From Nostoc sp. MS1 (GTDB lineage Bacteria > Cyanobacteriota > Cyanobacteriia > Cyanobacteriales > Nostocaceae), in contig NZ_AP023441.1 of NCBI RefSeq assembly GCF_019976755.1, positions 2,291,501-2,355,500 on the forward strand: 64,000 bases of DNA. Direction: 5' to 3'. The translations under genes and the position numbers were made by a program. Below are positions 50,122 through 58,873 of the stretch, piece by piece. Numbering within the stretch: position 1 is the stretch's first letter; the number at the start of each line of letters is the position of its first letter. The notes under the pieces are model-generated. The model saw only the letters and a list, made by a program, of their open reading frames with translations. It had not been told where the DNA came from and made no database searches.

Positions 50122-51378
50122 TCATAAACTTTTTATCTCTTCTTCTACCAAATTTGCTAACTTTTCGGCTGCGCCGCCTTCACCACGAACACGGCGGAGT
50201 TTTGTTCGTATGTCTTCTAATTTTTCTGGATTATTCAAGTAATCGACAACCATTTCCCCAACTTCTTGAGGCTGGAGTTTACCTACAAGTTCTGGGACTA
50301 TTTCTTCCTGCGCCCAGATGTTAGGCCACGCTAATAAACCTTTGCGTCTGAGAAAAAACCAATTGATAATTTTGGCAAAGGTTGAACCCACACCAGGTAA
50401 ATTTGCCAATAACCCTGGTAAACCATCCCAAGAACGCATGGCATCAAGTTGTTGTGTAGGTAGCAAAACAATCATTGGCACACCTAAAGCACCTAACTCG
50501 GCAGTGTTTGCGCCTACGGTAGTTAAACAAATACTGCATTGGGATAATAAGTTATGAGCAGGATTCTCTTGCCATAACTCTACAATTAAGCCACTGCCTG
50601 TTTTTAAAAGTGGTTGATGATTTTCCTCTAAGAAAATTAAAGAAGCGCCAGAGGAATGAAAAGTTTCGACAAATGGATTTTTTTGAGCATCGGCAAAACT
50701 GACTAAAGTTTGTAAATCCAAAGTCGGTGCTACGGGAATCACAAACTTAGTTTGGGGGATTTTGCTGTGAATGTATTCTGCGATCGCTAAAGTTAAAGGT
50801 ACACCTTGAGCTAATTTAGCAGCTTTTGACCCTGGTAAAATACCGATGGTAGGGGAGTGGGGAGTGGGAAGTGGGGAGTGGGGAGCAGAAGATTTGGCTT
50901 CTAGCATGAGATCGCCGACAACGGTGAATTTGTGCGCGTATTTGGGAGAAACTTTGGCGGCGACTTGGGGTTTCATGACTGCGAAGCTATCAATTAAGTT
51001 ATGCCATCTAGCTTCCCACTCGGCGTAAACTACTGTGCGGTATCCAAGTTTTTTGCCGATGACTACAGGGAAAATCTGGTCGCCTCCCAGGAAAATAACT
51101 ACACCTTGGCTCCTCCAATCCCAATTTTCCTGAGTTCTGCCCCATAGCAAAAATTGCCAGAAATGTTCTGCTGATTGTACTCGGTCTACTTCGGGATAGG
51201 AAAGGGCGATCGCCGCTTCTTTGCCACTAGCATTAGGACAAGGTGACAAAACTACAGAAATTCTCACATGTTCACGGTCATCACCTAATTTTTCTCGCAA
51301 TGCTTTGACTACAGGACGCACCCAAGTTGTAATTTCTCCAGGGCCGTTGGACAGAATAAGAATGTCTATGGGACTCAT
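50122..51378 (-). CDS. Lipid-A-disaccharide-synthase-related protein (GT-B type)
   Basis: A 418-residue glycosyltransferase-like protein. The N terminus IDILILSNGPGEITTWVRPV and the UDP-sugar half CLTTVGANTAELGALGVPMI resemble LpxB, but the motifs are not those of true LpxB and cyanobacteria keep this protein although many lack a canonical lipid A. Its reaction is unknown. In the middle, residues about 168-178 (PHSPLPTPHSP) are encoded by a G-rich STRR at 50849-50890, an unusual linker expansion. It stands alone on its strand. Confidence 0.75.
   Translation of the reverse strand: MSPIDILILSNGPGEITTWVRPVVKALREKLGDDREHVRISVVLSPCPNASGKEAAIALSYPEVDRVQSAEHFWQFLLWGRTQENWDWRSQGVVIFLGGDQIFPVVIGKKLGYRTVVYAEWEARWHNLIDSFAVMKPQVAAKVSPKYAHKFTVVGDLMLEAKSSAPHSPLPTPHSPTIGILPGSKAAKLAQGVPLTLAIAEYIHSKIPQTKFVIPVAPTLDLQTLVSFADAQKNPFVETFHSSGASLIFLEENHQPLLKTGSGLIVELWQENPAHNLLSQCSICLTTVGANTAELGALGVPMIVLLPTQQLDAMRSWDGLPGLLANLPGVGSTFAKIINWFFLRRKGLLAWPNIWAQEEIVPELVGKLQPQEVGEMVVDYLNNPEKLEDIRTKLRRVRGEGGAAEKLANLVEEEIKSL
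50849..50890. repeat. STRR inside the LpxB-related gene
   Basis: gtaggggagtggggagtgggaagtggggagtggggagc is read in frame by the gene on the minus strand and encodes a Pro/Ser-rich linker. Confidence 0.85.
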
Positions 51379-51550
51379 GGGTCTAACTCATCCTCAACAG
51401 TTTTAGAGGCAAGTTCATATTTTCAAATTGATGGTATTGGTTGAATTTTAAGATAATTCATCTTCATGTCACTTCTTTTAGCTGAAAATGAAGGATAAGC
51501 TTAACTGCTCTTAGTAAATTAGATGACTACTAAGCAAGATGGAGAAGTTT

Positions 51551-52321
51551 ATGACTTTAACAATCAATAAATATGTTCCTATTATTGCCACAAAATTGGC
51601 AATTATCGCTTCAATGATAGTTTTACCTTTACCAACTAAAGCAGTAACATTGGTAACTGAGCGTGTAACATTGAAGGCTAATGACCAACTTGATTGGTTG
51701 AGTTTGGGTAAAGTATTAAATCCCTTAGCTTTCAACCCTGCGGATTTTCTGCCTAACTCATTTTCCGCTACATCTGAGGGTGGATTAGGGTTGAGGGTAG
51801 ACATTCCATCGGTTGCGCGTGTCACTCCACCATTTGTCTTTAAAACCACTCTTCCACCTAATGGTATTCCCACAAATTTTGCCGACGGTGATTTGATTTT
51901 ACTTACTGGTTTGCGTCCAGGTACGTTTCCGGCTATTGGCAACCCAGGCCCTTTGAGTATTACTTTTAAAAAACCTGTTCTTGGTGCGGGAACTCAAATA
52001 TCTGTAGATGATATTTCAAAATATACTTTATTTGTTTCCGCTTTTGATCAAACAAATACCTTGCTAGATACCTTCTCAATCCAAGGTACTTCCTCAGTAG
52101 AACTGGATAATTCAGCACAATTTATTGGCGTTCGTAGCAACATACCCAATATCTCACGACTCGTTTTTAGTAGTTCTGAGCCTAACCGTGCTTTTGGCAT
52201 TAATAGGGTCAGCATTGTTGCAGCAGTTCCCGAATCATTTTCTACCTTGGCTATATTAGCTTTTGGCGTTTCAGGCATTGTTTTGAAACCAAGGCAACAT
52301 ACTGGAAAACGCCTGATATGA
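51551..52321 (+). CDS. Secreted protein with PEP-CTERM-like (VPES) sorting tail
   Basis: A 256-residue protein with an N-terminal signal sequence (ATKLAIIASMIVLPLPTKAV) and a mainly beta, Gly/Pro/Thr-rich body. The C terminus is VPESFSTLAILAFGVSGIVL followed by KPRQHTGKR: a VPE-x motif, one membrane helix and a basic end, the layout of PEP-CTERM sorting signals, with Ser for the usual Pro. Such tails are cut by an exosortase and the proteins go to the cell surface or matrix. ATG 51551 has GGAG eight bases upstream; ATG 51539 is the alternative. Confidence 0.68.
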   Translation: MTLTINKYVPIIATKLAIIASMIVLPLPTKAVTLVTERVTLKANDQLDWLSLGKVLNPLAFNPADFLPNSFSATSEGGLGLRVDIPSVARVTPPFVFKTTLPPNGIPTNFADGDLILLTGLRPGTFPAIGNPGPLSITFKKPVLGAGTQISVDDISKYTLFVSAFDQTNTLLDTFSIQGTSSVELDNSAQFIGVRSNIPNISRLVFSSSEPNRAFGINRVSIVAAVPESFSTLAILAFGVSGIVLKPRQHTGKRLI

Positions 52322-52329
52322 ATTACAAA

Positions 52330-53883
52330 TTAAATCACCAATGGTTTAAGTACAGAATTGTGCCACTGGCGCTGATACCAATCTGCTACTAAAGGACGGA
52401 CAATAAATTTAGGTTGCTCATCGCCTTTAACATCGATACGCAAACAGGAATAGGGACGATGTTTGTGTGAACCTTGACCGTTGCGACCGACATAAAGATG
52501 CGATCGCGCAATCAATTGTCCATCTTCAATTAAATCTGCACCTTCTGGACGTTGGCGACGCAGGCTATAGCCACTCCCACCGCAGACTATCCAGTGCATA
52601 TTGCGATCGCCATGTCCAGTGTTGAACGTTTGCAGGTACTCTAAACAGTGAGCGTGACCATTCAATACTAAATCTACTAAAGGACGACCTTGATTGCTGT
52701 CGCCTATCTCCTGCGCGACTGCATCTAGGACATCACGTAGGCGGCTGCGAATTACTAGTGTCTGTGATTGTAGCCATTTGGTGGCTTCGGTGACGTAAGG
52801 AGGATGATGGAAGTAAATAATCCTTCCCCGCACTTGGGGGTTATTCCACGATGCAATTAATCTTTGCTTTAACCAGTCTAGTTGTTCGGTGTCAGTCTGC
52901 GCTGGTTGAGAATCTTTATTTAATTGTTTATCGATATCAACAATAATTTCTTCAATTTGAGACACATTGGAGTGTATATCATCTAAACGTTCCGCTTCGC
53001 TGGGGTTGTCTGGGTTCAATTTCGCAGAAGTCTCTATCATTTGCATCTTCTCGCGTTCTAATTCTTCCCGACGCTGAGATAGAAAATTGCGATCGCTATC
53101 ACCTTTTTTTGTAGCGGGTAAAGGTTCTGGATCGTTAAATGTATTAGAATCTAGGGCAAAAAAATCTATATCACCGTAGCGAAAAGTGTAATACCGATTT
53201 GGTAGGCGAGTGAATTTTCCTGGTTGGTAAGCTAGACCAAGACCTGTATCTGTCTTAGCTGTGTAATACTTGTCTAAATGACGGGAGAACTCACCGGGTA
53301 ATTGTCGTAGGTACTGATAATCGAGAAAAGCTTTAGCATAAGCATCACCCGTACCCGAACCATGAAAGCCGACATCTATATCTAAACGCGATCGCAACAA
53401 CGACCGAATCGGCCAAGTAGAAATAGATACTAAACTTAATAAGGTGGGTAACTCATAATAATCGTGGTTTCCCGGTACAGGAAGAATCGGTAACTGAAAA
53501 ACCATCTTGTCGTAAGCAATTTGTCGTGGGTTCTCTCCACCTACAATCAACTCACGATAAGGCTCGATAAAATTGGGTTTGTAGTATTCACTCGACCCCA
53601 CCAAATAAATAACATCGCCAGTATGTAGCAGAAAACGGCATTCCTGATGGTGAGGAAACATCAATTCCGCAACTTGGCGTTGGGGGTTGTGTCCTCGGTG
53701 TTTCCCAGAACCACTATCACCCACAACTAAAAAAGAAAATTCCCTATCTCCAGCTTTACCATCCTCAATTTCCAGCCGAGTTTGGTCAATATTGCGCTCT
53801 AGTATTAACGGGTCTTGCCATCGTACCCGTTGCTTCATCTTACTGATTTTCTTCGCTATTGCTGGATCAGATACTAGTTTCAA
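52330..53883 (-). CDS. Calcineurin-type metallophosphoesterase
   Basis: A 517-residue phosphoesterase. Metal ligands of the fold are FLVVGDSGSG (GD-x-G), FLLHTGDVIYLVG (GDV), PVPGNHDYY (GNHD), IIYFHHPPYV and DLVLNGHAHCLEYL (GHxH), in order. An acidic helical insertion of about 60 residues (REELEREKMQMIETSAKLNP...) sits between the third and fourth motifs. The substrate is unknown; purple acid phosphatase-like relatives exist. The start is TTG at 53883 with GGAG ten bases upstream; the first ATG is at 53838. Confidence 0.86.
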   Translation of the reverse strand: MKLVSDPAIAKKISKMKQRVRWQDPLILERNIDQTRLEIEDGKAGDREFSFLVVGDSGSGKHRGHNPQRQVAELMFPHHQECRFLLHTGDVIYLVGSSEYYKPNFIEPYRELIVGGENPRQIAYDKMVFQLPILPVPGNHDYYELPTLLSLVSISTWPIRSLLRSRLDIDVGFHGSGTGDAYAKAFLDYQYLRQLPGEFSRHLDKYYTAKTDTGLGLAYQPGKFTRLPNRYYTFRYGDIDFFALDSNTFNDPEPLPATKKGDSDRNFLSQRREELEREKMQMIETSAKLNPDNPSEAERLDDIHSNVSQIEEIIVDIDKQLNKDSQPAQTDTEQLDWLKQRLIASWNNPQVRGRIIYFHHPPYVTEATKWLQSQTLVIRSRLRDVLDAVAQEIGDSNQGRPLVDLVLNGHAHCLEYLQTFNTGHGDRNMHWIVCGGSGYSLRRQRPEGADLIEDGQLIARSHLYVGRNGQGSHKHRPYSCLRIDVKGDEQPKFIVRPLVADWYQRQWHNSVLKPLVI

Positions 53884-54037
53884 TACTACTTACTCCTAAA
53901 TTTTCGACAAGAAGGGATGAGGGGGATGAGCGAGATGAGGAAGAGTTAGATATAGCTTTAGCTTTTTACAGAGTAGAAGACAAAGTAGTTACAATTTCTT
54001 CCTCATCTCCCCCTACTCCCCCATCTCCCCCCTTTTC

Positions 54038-55009
54038 CTACTCACCCTCTGATTCCTTGAGTTCAATCACTAAATTGGGTAGTCCGTCTAGTTTTTCTAC
54101 AAGTTCCTCTTCTGGGACTGTGGCGACAAAAACCTTTAAGGCGGCTGGTAGACACTTAATATCTACCGGAGTTGTACCTACTACCTCACCATCAATGACG
54201 ACTTTTTGCGGTGGGTCTGTGGTGATTTTAAATTCTCTTGCTCGTAGATAACCGATGTCATCTCGCTCGGCGGCGCTTTTAGAAGACGCTGTTTGAAATA
54301 GATGATAAGTAGCTGCGATCGCACCTGCTTTGCTATTAGGCGCTACGATAGTTAAATCAAGTAATCCATCATCATAAACAATCCCGGCTGGCCCCTGAGC
54401 CAGAACTGAAGTCGGAGGTGCAGCATTCGCCACAGTTACCGCCGCCGCCGTGGTTTTAATAATTTTGTCTGGCGTTTCGATTTCTACATCAAAACTTTCC
54501 AACTCGCGTAATTCTTGCACACCTGCTAGAACATACGCCAACATCCCAAACCGTTTTTTCGATTCCCGATCAGCCCTTTCGACAGTTTCCGCCTCAAAAC
54601 CTATACCTGTCAACAATATCATCGGTAAATCATTGCAATAAGCAACGTCTACATTGTGTGTTACTCCTTGCAAAATTGTCTTACAAGCGGACTCAATTGT
54701 GTCAGGGATGCCTAAAGCTGTGGCGAAAGCATTAGCCGTACCCCGTGATATCACTCCCAAAGGAATCTCACTACCAATCACAGCCACAGCCGCCGCCGAT
54801 AATGTCCCATCCCCTCCAGAAGCGATGATAGCTTCTACACCCCGCTCTACAGCTTCTCGTGCTAATTGGTCTGCACCGACTTCTTCTGTAGTCAGGTAAA
54901 TATCGAGATCCATTTCTGGTTCTAATAATGCGCGAATCTCTGCTAAATCTGTTTCTGGATTCCCCTGACCAGCAACTGGATTAAAAATAAGGCAAGCGGA
55001 ACGATTCAT
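54038..55009 (-). CDS. YegS/BmrU-type lipid kinase
   Basis: A 323-residue diacylglycerol-kinase-family protein. The nucleotide-binding motif is IIASGGDGTLSAAAVAVIGS (GGDGT) and the following GVISRGTANAFATALGIP (GTxNxFA), both hallmarks of the DAGK catalytic domain. The C-terminal beta domain has the DDGLLDLTIV segment. It phosphorylates a lipid such as diacylglycerol or a related species. The last codons and the downstream 60 bases are rich in a CCCCTACTC repeat. It stands alone. Confidence 0.9.
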   Translation of the reverse strand: MNRSACLIFNPVAGQGNPETDLAEIRALLEPEMDLDIYLTTEEVGADQLAREAVERGVEAIIASGGDGTLSAAAVAVIGSEIPLGVISRGTANAFATALGIPDTIESACKTILQGVTHNVDVAYCNDLPMILLTGIGFEAETVERADRESKKRFGMLAYVLAGVQELRELESFDVEIETPDKIIKTTAAAVTVANAAPPTSVLAQGPAGIVYDDGLLDLTIVAPNSKAGAIAATYHLFQTASSKSAAERDDIGYLRAREFKITTDPPQKVVIDGEVVGTTPVDIKCLPAALKVFVATVPEEELVEKLDGLPNLVIELKESEGE

Positions 55010-55122
55010 ATATATGGAATATCAGTTGCGATGGCGCTTCACTTAGTGTAGTTGTTCGCTTAAGTAACAATTTATTCATAGCATTTTTTGCACATCATTT
55101 CTTCTGTCTGGTGGTAGGTTTG

Positions 55123-55215
55123 GACAGTTGACAGTTAACAGTTGACAGTTGTTATTCTCCCCCTACTCCCTCATCTCCCCCCACTCCCTCATCTCCCCCC
55201 ACTCCCTCATCTCCC
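55123..55215. repeat. STRR array (GTTGACA and CCCCACTCCCTCATCT units)
   Basis: gttgacagttaacagttgacagttg is followed by three near-perfect copies of a 17-base unit, actccctcatctccccc, up to 13 bases before an ATG. The array is the likely leader of the following gene. Confidence 0.88.
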
Positions 55216-55227
55216 CCACCCCAAATC

Positions 55228-55629
55228 ATGAAAACACCTCTCTACCCCTCTTTTCTCCTCGCTTGCAGCATTTTGGTTTTCCCAACTGCGACAATGGCAA
55301 AACCGACATTGGTAGCGCAAAAGCTGAATTGTAATCTGCCACAAACTCAACTGGAAATTAATCGCTGTTCTCAATTGGCTTATGAAAATGCTGATAAAAA
55401 GTTGAATCAAGCTTATAAACAATTATTGCCAAAGTTAAAACGTCCTAGACAGCAAAAGTTAATTGCTGCACAGCAAGCATGGATTAAATTTCGTGATACT
55501 AGCTGTGAGTTTGAGCGAAGCGGTTATGAAGGGGGAAGCATTGCGCCTAGTGTTTATCTCAATTGCTTAGAAAAGTTAACAAAACAACGTACTCAACAAT
55601 TACAAGAATATCTTCAACCAGACAGGTAA
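55228..55629 (+). CDS. LprI-family (DUF1311) secreted protein
   Basis: A 133-residue protein with a signal peptide (LLACSILVFPTATMA, cut before KPTLV). The mature part has the four-Cys LprI/DUF1311 layout: LNCNLPQTQLEINRCSQLAY, then QQAWIKFRDTSCEFERSGYE and YLNCLEKLTKQRTQQLQEYL. The family includes lysozyme inhibitors, but most members are unassigned. The four cysteines probably form disulfides in the periplasm. The gene begins just after an STRR array. Confidence 0.85.
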   Translation: MKTPLYPSFLLACSILVFPTATMAKPTLVAQKLNCNLPQTQLEINRCSQLAYENADKKLNQAYKQLLPKLKRPRQQKLIAAQQAWIKFRDTSCEFERSGYEGGSIAPSVYLNCLEKLTKQRTQQLQEYLQPDR

Positions 55630-55675
55630 AAACTCTAAATTATATTTAGGTTTGTTGGTGATTAATCATTTTTTT

Positions 55676-55712
55676 CTACCATTACCCATTACCCATTACC
55701 CATTACCTATTA
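55676..55712. repeat. STRR, five CCATTAC units
   Basis: ccattacccattacccattacccattacctattacccc is a run of the heptamer CCATTAC in the gap before hemC. Confidence 0.88.
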
Positions 55713-55868
55713 CCCCGATGCAATGTTGAGGAATTATAACTAATGTAAAACTCTGTAAACAAAGACCAAAAAAAACTTAATTTGCATCCTACCGCACCAA
55801 TCAGATTGTCACCCACTGCGGTAGTCTAGATGAGAGTGAAATTATCGCCTGGTTTGACATATTGTTTT

Positions 55869-56840
55869 ATGACTTCAGTTGTTTCCAGTGCTAAACGCAC
55901 AATTCGTATTGGTTCTCGCAAAAGTCAACTCGCTCTAGTTCAGACATACTGGGTTAGAGAGCAATTACAAAACAGTTTCCCAGATATCAATTTTGAAGTC
56001 CACACCATGTCTACCCAAGGCGACAAAATCCTTGATGTAGCACTAGCCAAAATCGGCGATAAAGGACTGTTCACCAAAGAACTAGAAGTGGGAATGCTGA
56101 ATGAGGAGATTGACTTTGCTGTTCATTCCCTGAAAGATTTGCCAACCAACTTACCAGAAGGGTTAGCACTAGCCGCTATTACAGAACGAGAAAATCCTGC
56201 TGATGCGCTAGTAGTGCATGAAAAGTTTAAAGATAAGCAAATTGATACTCTCCCCGCAGGCGCGGTGGTGGGAACATCTTCTTTAAGACGCTTGGCACAG
56301 TTACGTCACAAATTCCCCCACTTGACATTTAAAGATGTACGAGGAAATTTGAATACACGGTTAGCTAAATTAGATGCTGGTGAGTATGATGCTCTAATTT
56401 TAGCGGCTGCGGGATTGCAACGTTTGGGTATGGGCGATCGCATTCACCAAGTCATCCCTAAAGAAATATCCCTCCACGCTGTTGGACAAGGTGCTTTGGG
56501 AATAGAGTGTCGTGCTGATGATGCTGAGTTGATATCACTACTTAAAGCCATTGAACACCCCGAAACACGCGATCGCTGTCTAGCAGAACGCTCTTTTTTA
56601 CGCAGTTTAGAGGGCGGTTGTCAAGTTCCTATAGGTGTAAATACAGAAATTAATGGTGATGAATTAACACTCACAGGTGTAGTTGCCAGCGTAGATGGAC
56701 AGAACATAGTTAAAGACACCATTTCCGGCGCTGCTAGTGATGCGGAAGCAATTGGTAAACAATTAGCCGAACGCCTACGCGAACAGGGAGCGCAAGAAAT
56801 TTTAGAGGTCATTTTTGCAGAAATTCAACGTGGTTCTTAA
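55869..56840 (+). CDS. hemC: Porphobilinogen deaminase (hydroxymethylbilane synthase)
   Basis: A 323-residue enzyme that links four porphobilinogens into hydroxymethylbilane, the precursor of all tetrapyrroles. The N terminus IRIGSRKSQLALVQT, the HSLKDLPTNLPEGLALAA loop with its catalytic Asp region, GTSSLRRLAQL, and the cofactor Cys in LEGGCQVPIGV (for the dipyrromethane) are all present. Length is normal. The frame opens at 55830 but ATG 55869 is preferred. It is a single gene far from hemF and acsF, so tetrapyrrole genes here are dispersed. Confidence 0.96.
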   Translation: MTSVVSSAKRTIRIGSRKSQLALVQTYWVREQLQNSFPDINFEVHTMSTQGDKILDVALAKIGDKGLFTKELEVGMLNEEIDFAVHSLKDLPTNLPEGLALAAITERENPADALVVHEKFKDKQIDTLPAGAVVGTSSLRRLAQLRHKFPHLTFKDVRGNLNTRLAKLDAGEYDALILAAAGLQRLGMGDRIHQVIPKEISLHAVGQGALGIECRADDAELISLLKAIEHPETRDRCLAERSFLRSLEGGCQVPIGVNTEINGDELTLTGVVASVDGQNIVKDTISGAASDAEAIGKQLAERLREQGAQEILEVIFAEIQRGS

Positions 56841-57016
56841 CAGGGGTATGTGGGTGTAGGAGTATAGCGCAAAGTCTGGGCGGAGGTTTCCTCCGATCAG
56901 AACTTTGTAAGAGAAGGGTGTAAAGGTTTTGAACGCCTGCACTTTTATTCCTTACTTCCTGTCCCCAGTCTTAACAGATAATCTTGATGCGTCATATTTT
57001 CTGGTAGGGGCAGGTA

Positions 57017-57733
57017 ATGAGCCAACATAATTTTTTGAAGAATATTGTATTAGCAATATTCCTAGCTAGTTTTTCCTTATCCTGTGAAACAAAGGTTAGC
57101 GAAAGGACAGAATCAGGTAAGGCTGTAGGACAGGAACAGACACCACCCCAGGTTAGCTACGGTGACTTAATTATTAAAGAGCAATCAGATTATTTAATGA
57201 TTCCAGTAAATGCTAATGGAAAGAATCAGGAGCAAAAATTCAGTTTAGATTCATCCCGTTATGATAAACGAGATTACACGCTACTTTATAACCTCATTTT
57301 TTATCATAAACAAACTGGTGAAAGTCATATTCTATTAGATAAAAAAGCAATTATTAACTCATATGATTTATTAGAAGCAAAAATCACCGATAAACCTGTA
57401 ACAAGAGCGTGGTTTTATCAAATCATTGACCAAGATACTAATAAGGATAAAAACCTTAATCAAGAAGATGCTGTGATTGGTTACATCTCTGATTTATCTG
57501 GAAAGAATCTCATACAAGTCACACCCAACAATACTAAAATCATTAATTGGGTAGTTTTGCCGAGCCAAAAAGCAATATTTATTAAAATTATCAAAGATTC
57601 TGATAATGATAATAAATTTACCGGAGCAGATAAAACTAACTTTGTCAGAGTTAGCTTAGAAAAGCCCAGTATCGGTACAGAAATTATTAGTGAACAGATA
57701 GAGCAAATAGTTAAGTCATATATCATTAAATAG
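57017..57733 (+). CDS. Lipoprotein with EF-hand-like loops, unknown function
   Basis: A 238-residue protein with a lipobox-type signal peptide (IFLASFSLSC, Cys about residue 23). Two acidic loops in the second half resemble calcium-binding EF-hand sites: DQDTNKDKNLNQED (about 138-151) and DSDNDNKFTGAD (about 195-206), with D at positions 1, 3 and 5-7 and a late acid. The rest has no named domain; the core has NLIFYHKQTGESHILLDK. It may bind calcium at the membrane surface. A hairpin terminator follows. Confidence 0.7.
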   Translation: MSQHNFLKNIVLAIFLASFSLSCETKVSERTESGKAVGQEQTPPQVSYGDLIIKEQSDYLMIPVNANGKNQEQKFSLDSSRYDKRDYTLLYNLIFYHKQTGESHILLDKKAIINSYDLLEAKITDKPVTRAWFYQIIDQDTNKDKNLNQEDAVIGYISDLSGKNLIQVTPNNTKIINWVVLPSQKAIFIKIIKDSDNDNKFTGADKTNFVRVSLEKPSIGTEIISEQIEQIVKSYIIK

Positions 57734-57747
57734 ATAATAAGTATTTA

Positions 57748-57777
57748 GATTCCTGACTGTTAATCAGGTCAGGAATC
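57748..57777. terminator. Bidirectional hairpin terminator
   Basis: GATTCCTGAC (57748-57757) is perfectly complementary to GTCAGGAATC (57768-57777), with a 10-nt loop, followed by atatttt. It lies between two convergent genes. Confidence 0.75.
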
Positions 57778-57785
57778 ATATTTTC

Positions 57786-58724
57786 CTACTGAGAAATTGA
57801 CAAAACCCAATCTCTTAAAAGCGGGTTTACCTGATTTGGAACTTCATCATGAGGACAATGACCAGCCTGAAGAAAATGTTCTGTAAGTTCTGGATAATAT
57901 AGGCGAAATTTTTGAGAACGTTCTTTAGCATTCATCCAAGGATCAGCTTCACCCCATAAGAGTAATAGCGGACAAGTTAATTGCTTTAATAACACATCAA
58001 CTTTTTCCCCTTTAGGACTGCTAAAAACTGAGACAAACACATCCAACGCGCCCTCATCGTAAGCAGGACGGGCAAGTTCTTCTACTAATTGGTCTGTGAC
58101 TGCACTTTTGTCAAGATACACTTTTTCTAAAGTTTGGCGAATTACCCAACCTTGACGCACGTATTGAAATAATAAAAATTGTGCTAAAGGTTGTTGAAAC
58201 ATCCACTTAACACTATCACCCAAAAGTTTTTGTAAAGGAGACTGTTGCTTGGGAGGTTGAATTTGCGATTTTAAAGTTTCTGGTTCTGATGTGGATTCAG
58301 TTTCGCTAAATGGCCCGGCGCTATTAAGTAAAACTACACCAACCGCGCTTTCAGGACGTTGAGATGCAGTACATAAGCAAGCATAACCACCGAGAGAGTT
58401 ACCCGCTAATACTGCTTTTTCACCAATGACTTCACTAATAAAATCATGCAGTTGGTCACGCCACAAATCACCGCTATACTGCAAATTGGGTTTAGCCGAT
58501 CGCCCAAAACCTAAAAGGTCGATGGCAAATACCTCAAAATCATTGCACAATCCTGTGATATTCTTACGCCAGTGGTCTGTAGAAGCACCAAAGCCATGTA
58601 CCAACAACAACGGCGGACGCTGCGATCGCTTTTCCCCCGCACGCACGTAGTAAATTTTATGCCCTCGCCATTGCCAGTATTGCCCAGGTATTGGATTTGT
58701 TGAGGTAACTGTAGTTGCCTGCAT
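57786..58724 (-). CDS. Alpha/beta-fold hydrolase
   Basis: A 312-residue hydrolase. The oxyanion region LLVHGFGASTDHWRKN is followed by the nucleophile elbow LAGNSLGGYAC (Ser), the acidic strand LLLWGEADPWM (Asp) and the His in LQAGHCPHDEVP, so the triad is complete. N-terminal WQWRGHKIYYVRAGE is typical of plastid/cyanobacterial members near pheophytinase or epoxide-hydrolase-like groups. A role in chlorophyll or lipid breakdown is possible but not shown. It is divergent from aroE. Confidence 0.87.
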   Translation of the reverse strand: MQATTVTSTNPIPGQYWQWRGHKIYYVRAGEKRSQRPPLLLVHGFGASTDHWRKNITGLCNDFEVFAIDLLGFGRSAKPNLQYSGDLWRDQLHDFISEVIGEKAVLAGNSLGGYACLCTASQRPESAVGVVLLNSAGPFSETESTSEPETLKSQIQPPKQQSPLQKLLGDSVKWMFQQPLAQFLLFQYVRQGWVIRQTLEKVYLDKSAVTDQLVEELARPAYDEGALDVFVSVFSSPKGEKVDVLLKQLTCPLLLLWGEADPWMNAKERSQKFRLYYPELTEHFLQAGHCPHDEVPNQVNPLLRDWVLSISQ

Positions 58725-58769
58725 ATTCCTAAGAAATGTTAAGTAGCCTTTAATAATTGTAGAGTAGGT

Positions 58770-58873
58770 ACTGGGAAGTGGGGGGATGAGAGAGAGGAGG
58801 AGATGAGGGAGATAAGGGAGAATAACTATGGACTATGGACTAATGACTAATGACTAATGACTAATGACTAATG
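58770..58873. repeat. STRR array reaching the aroE start
   Basis: G/A-rich units (gatgagagagaggaggagatgaggg) are followed by ggactaatgactaatgactaatgac, at least five copies of GACTAAT, ending with the ATG at 58871-58873. Confidence 0.9.

Noticed and set aside
53859..54251. 130-codon Ser/Pro-rich frame
   Set aside because: Antisense to the lipid kinase gene and largely built from an STRR; its composition is that of the repeat.
58770..58873. Possible CRISPR array
   Set aside because: The repeats are direct heptamers without spacers. No array with regular unique spacers and no cas gene is present in the window.
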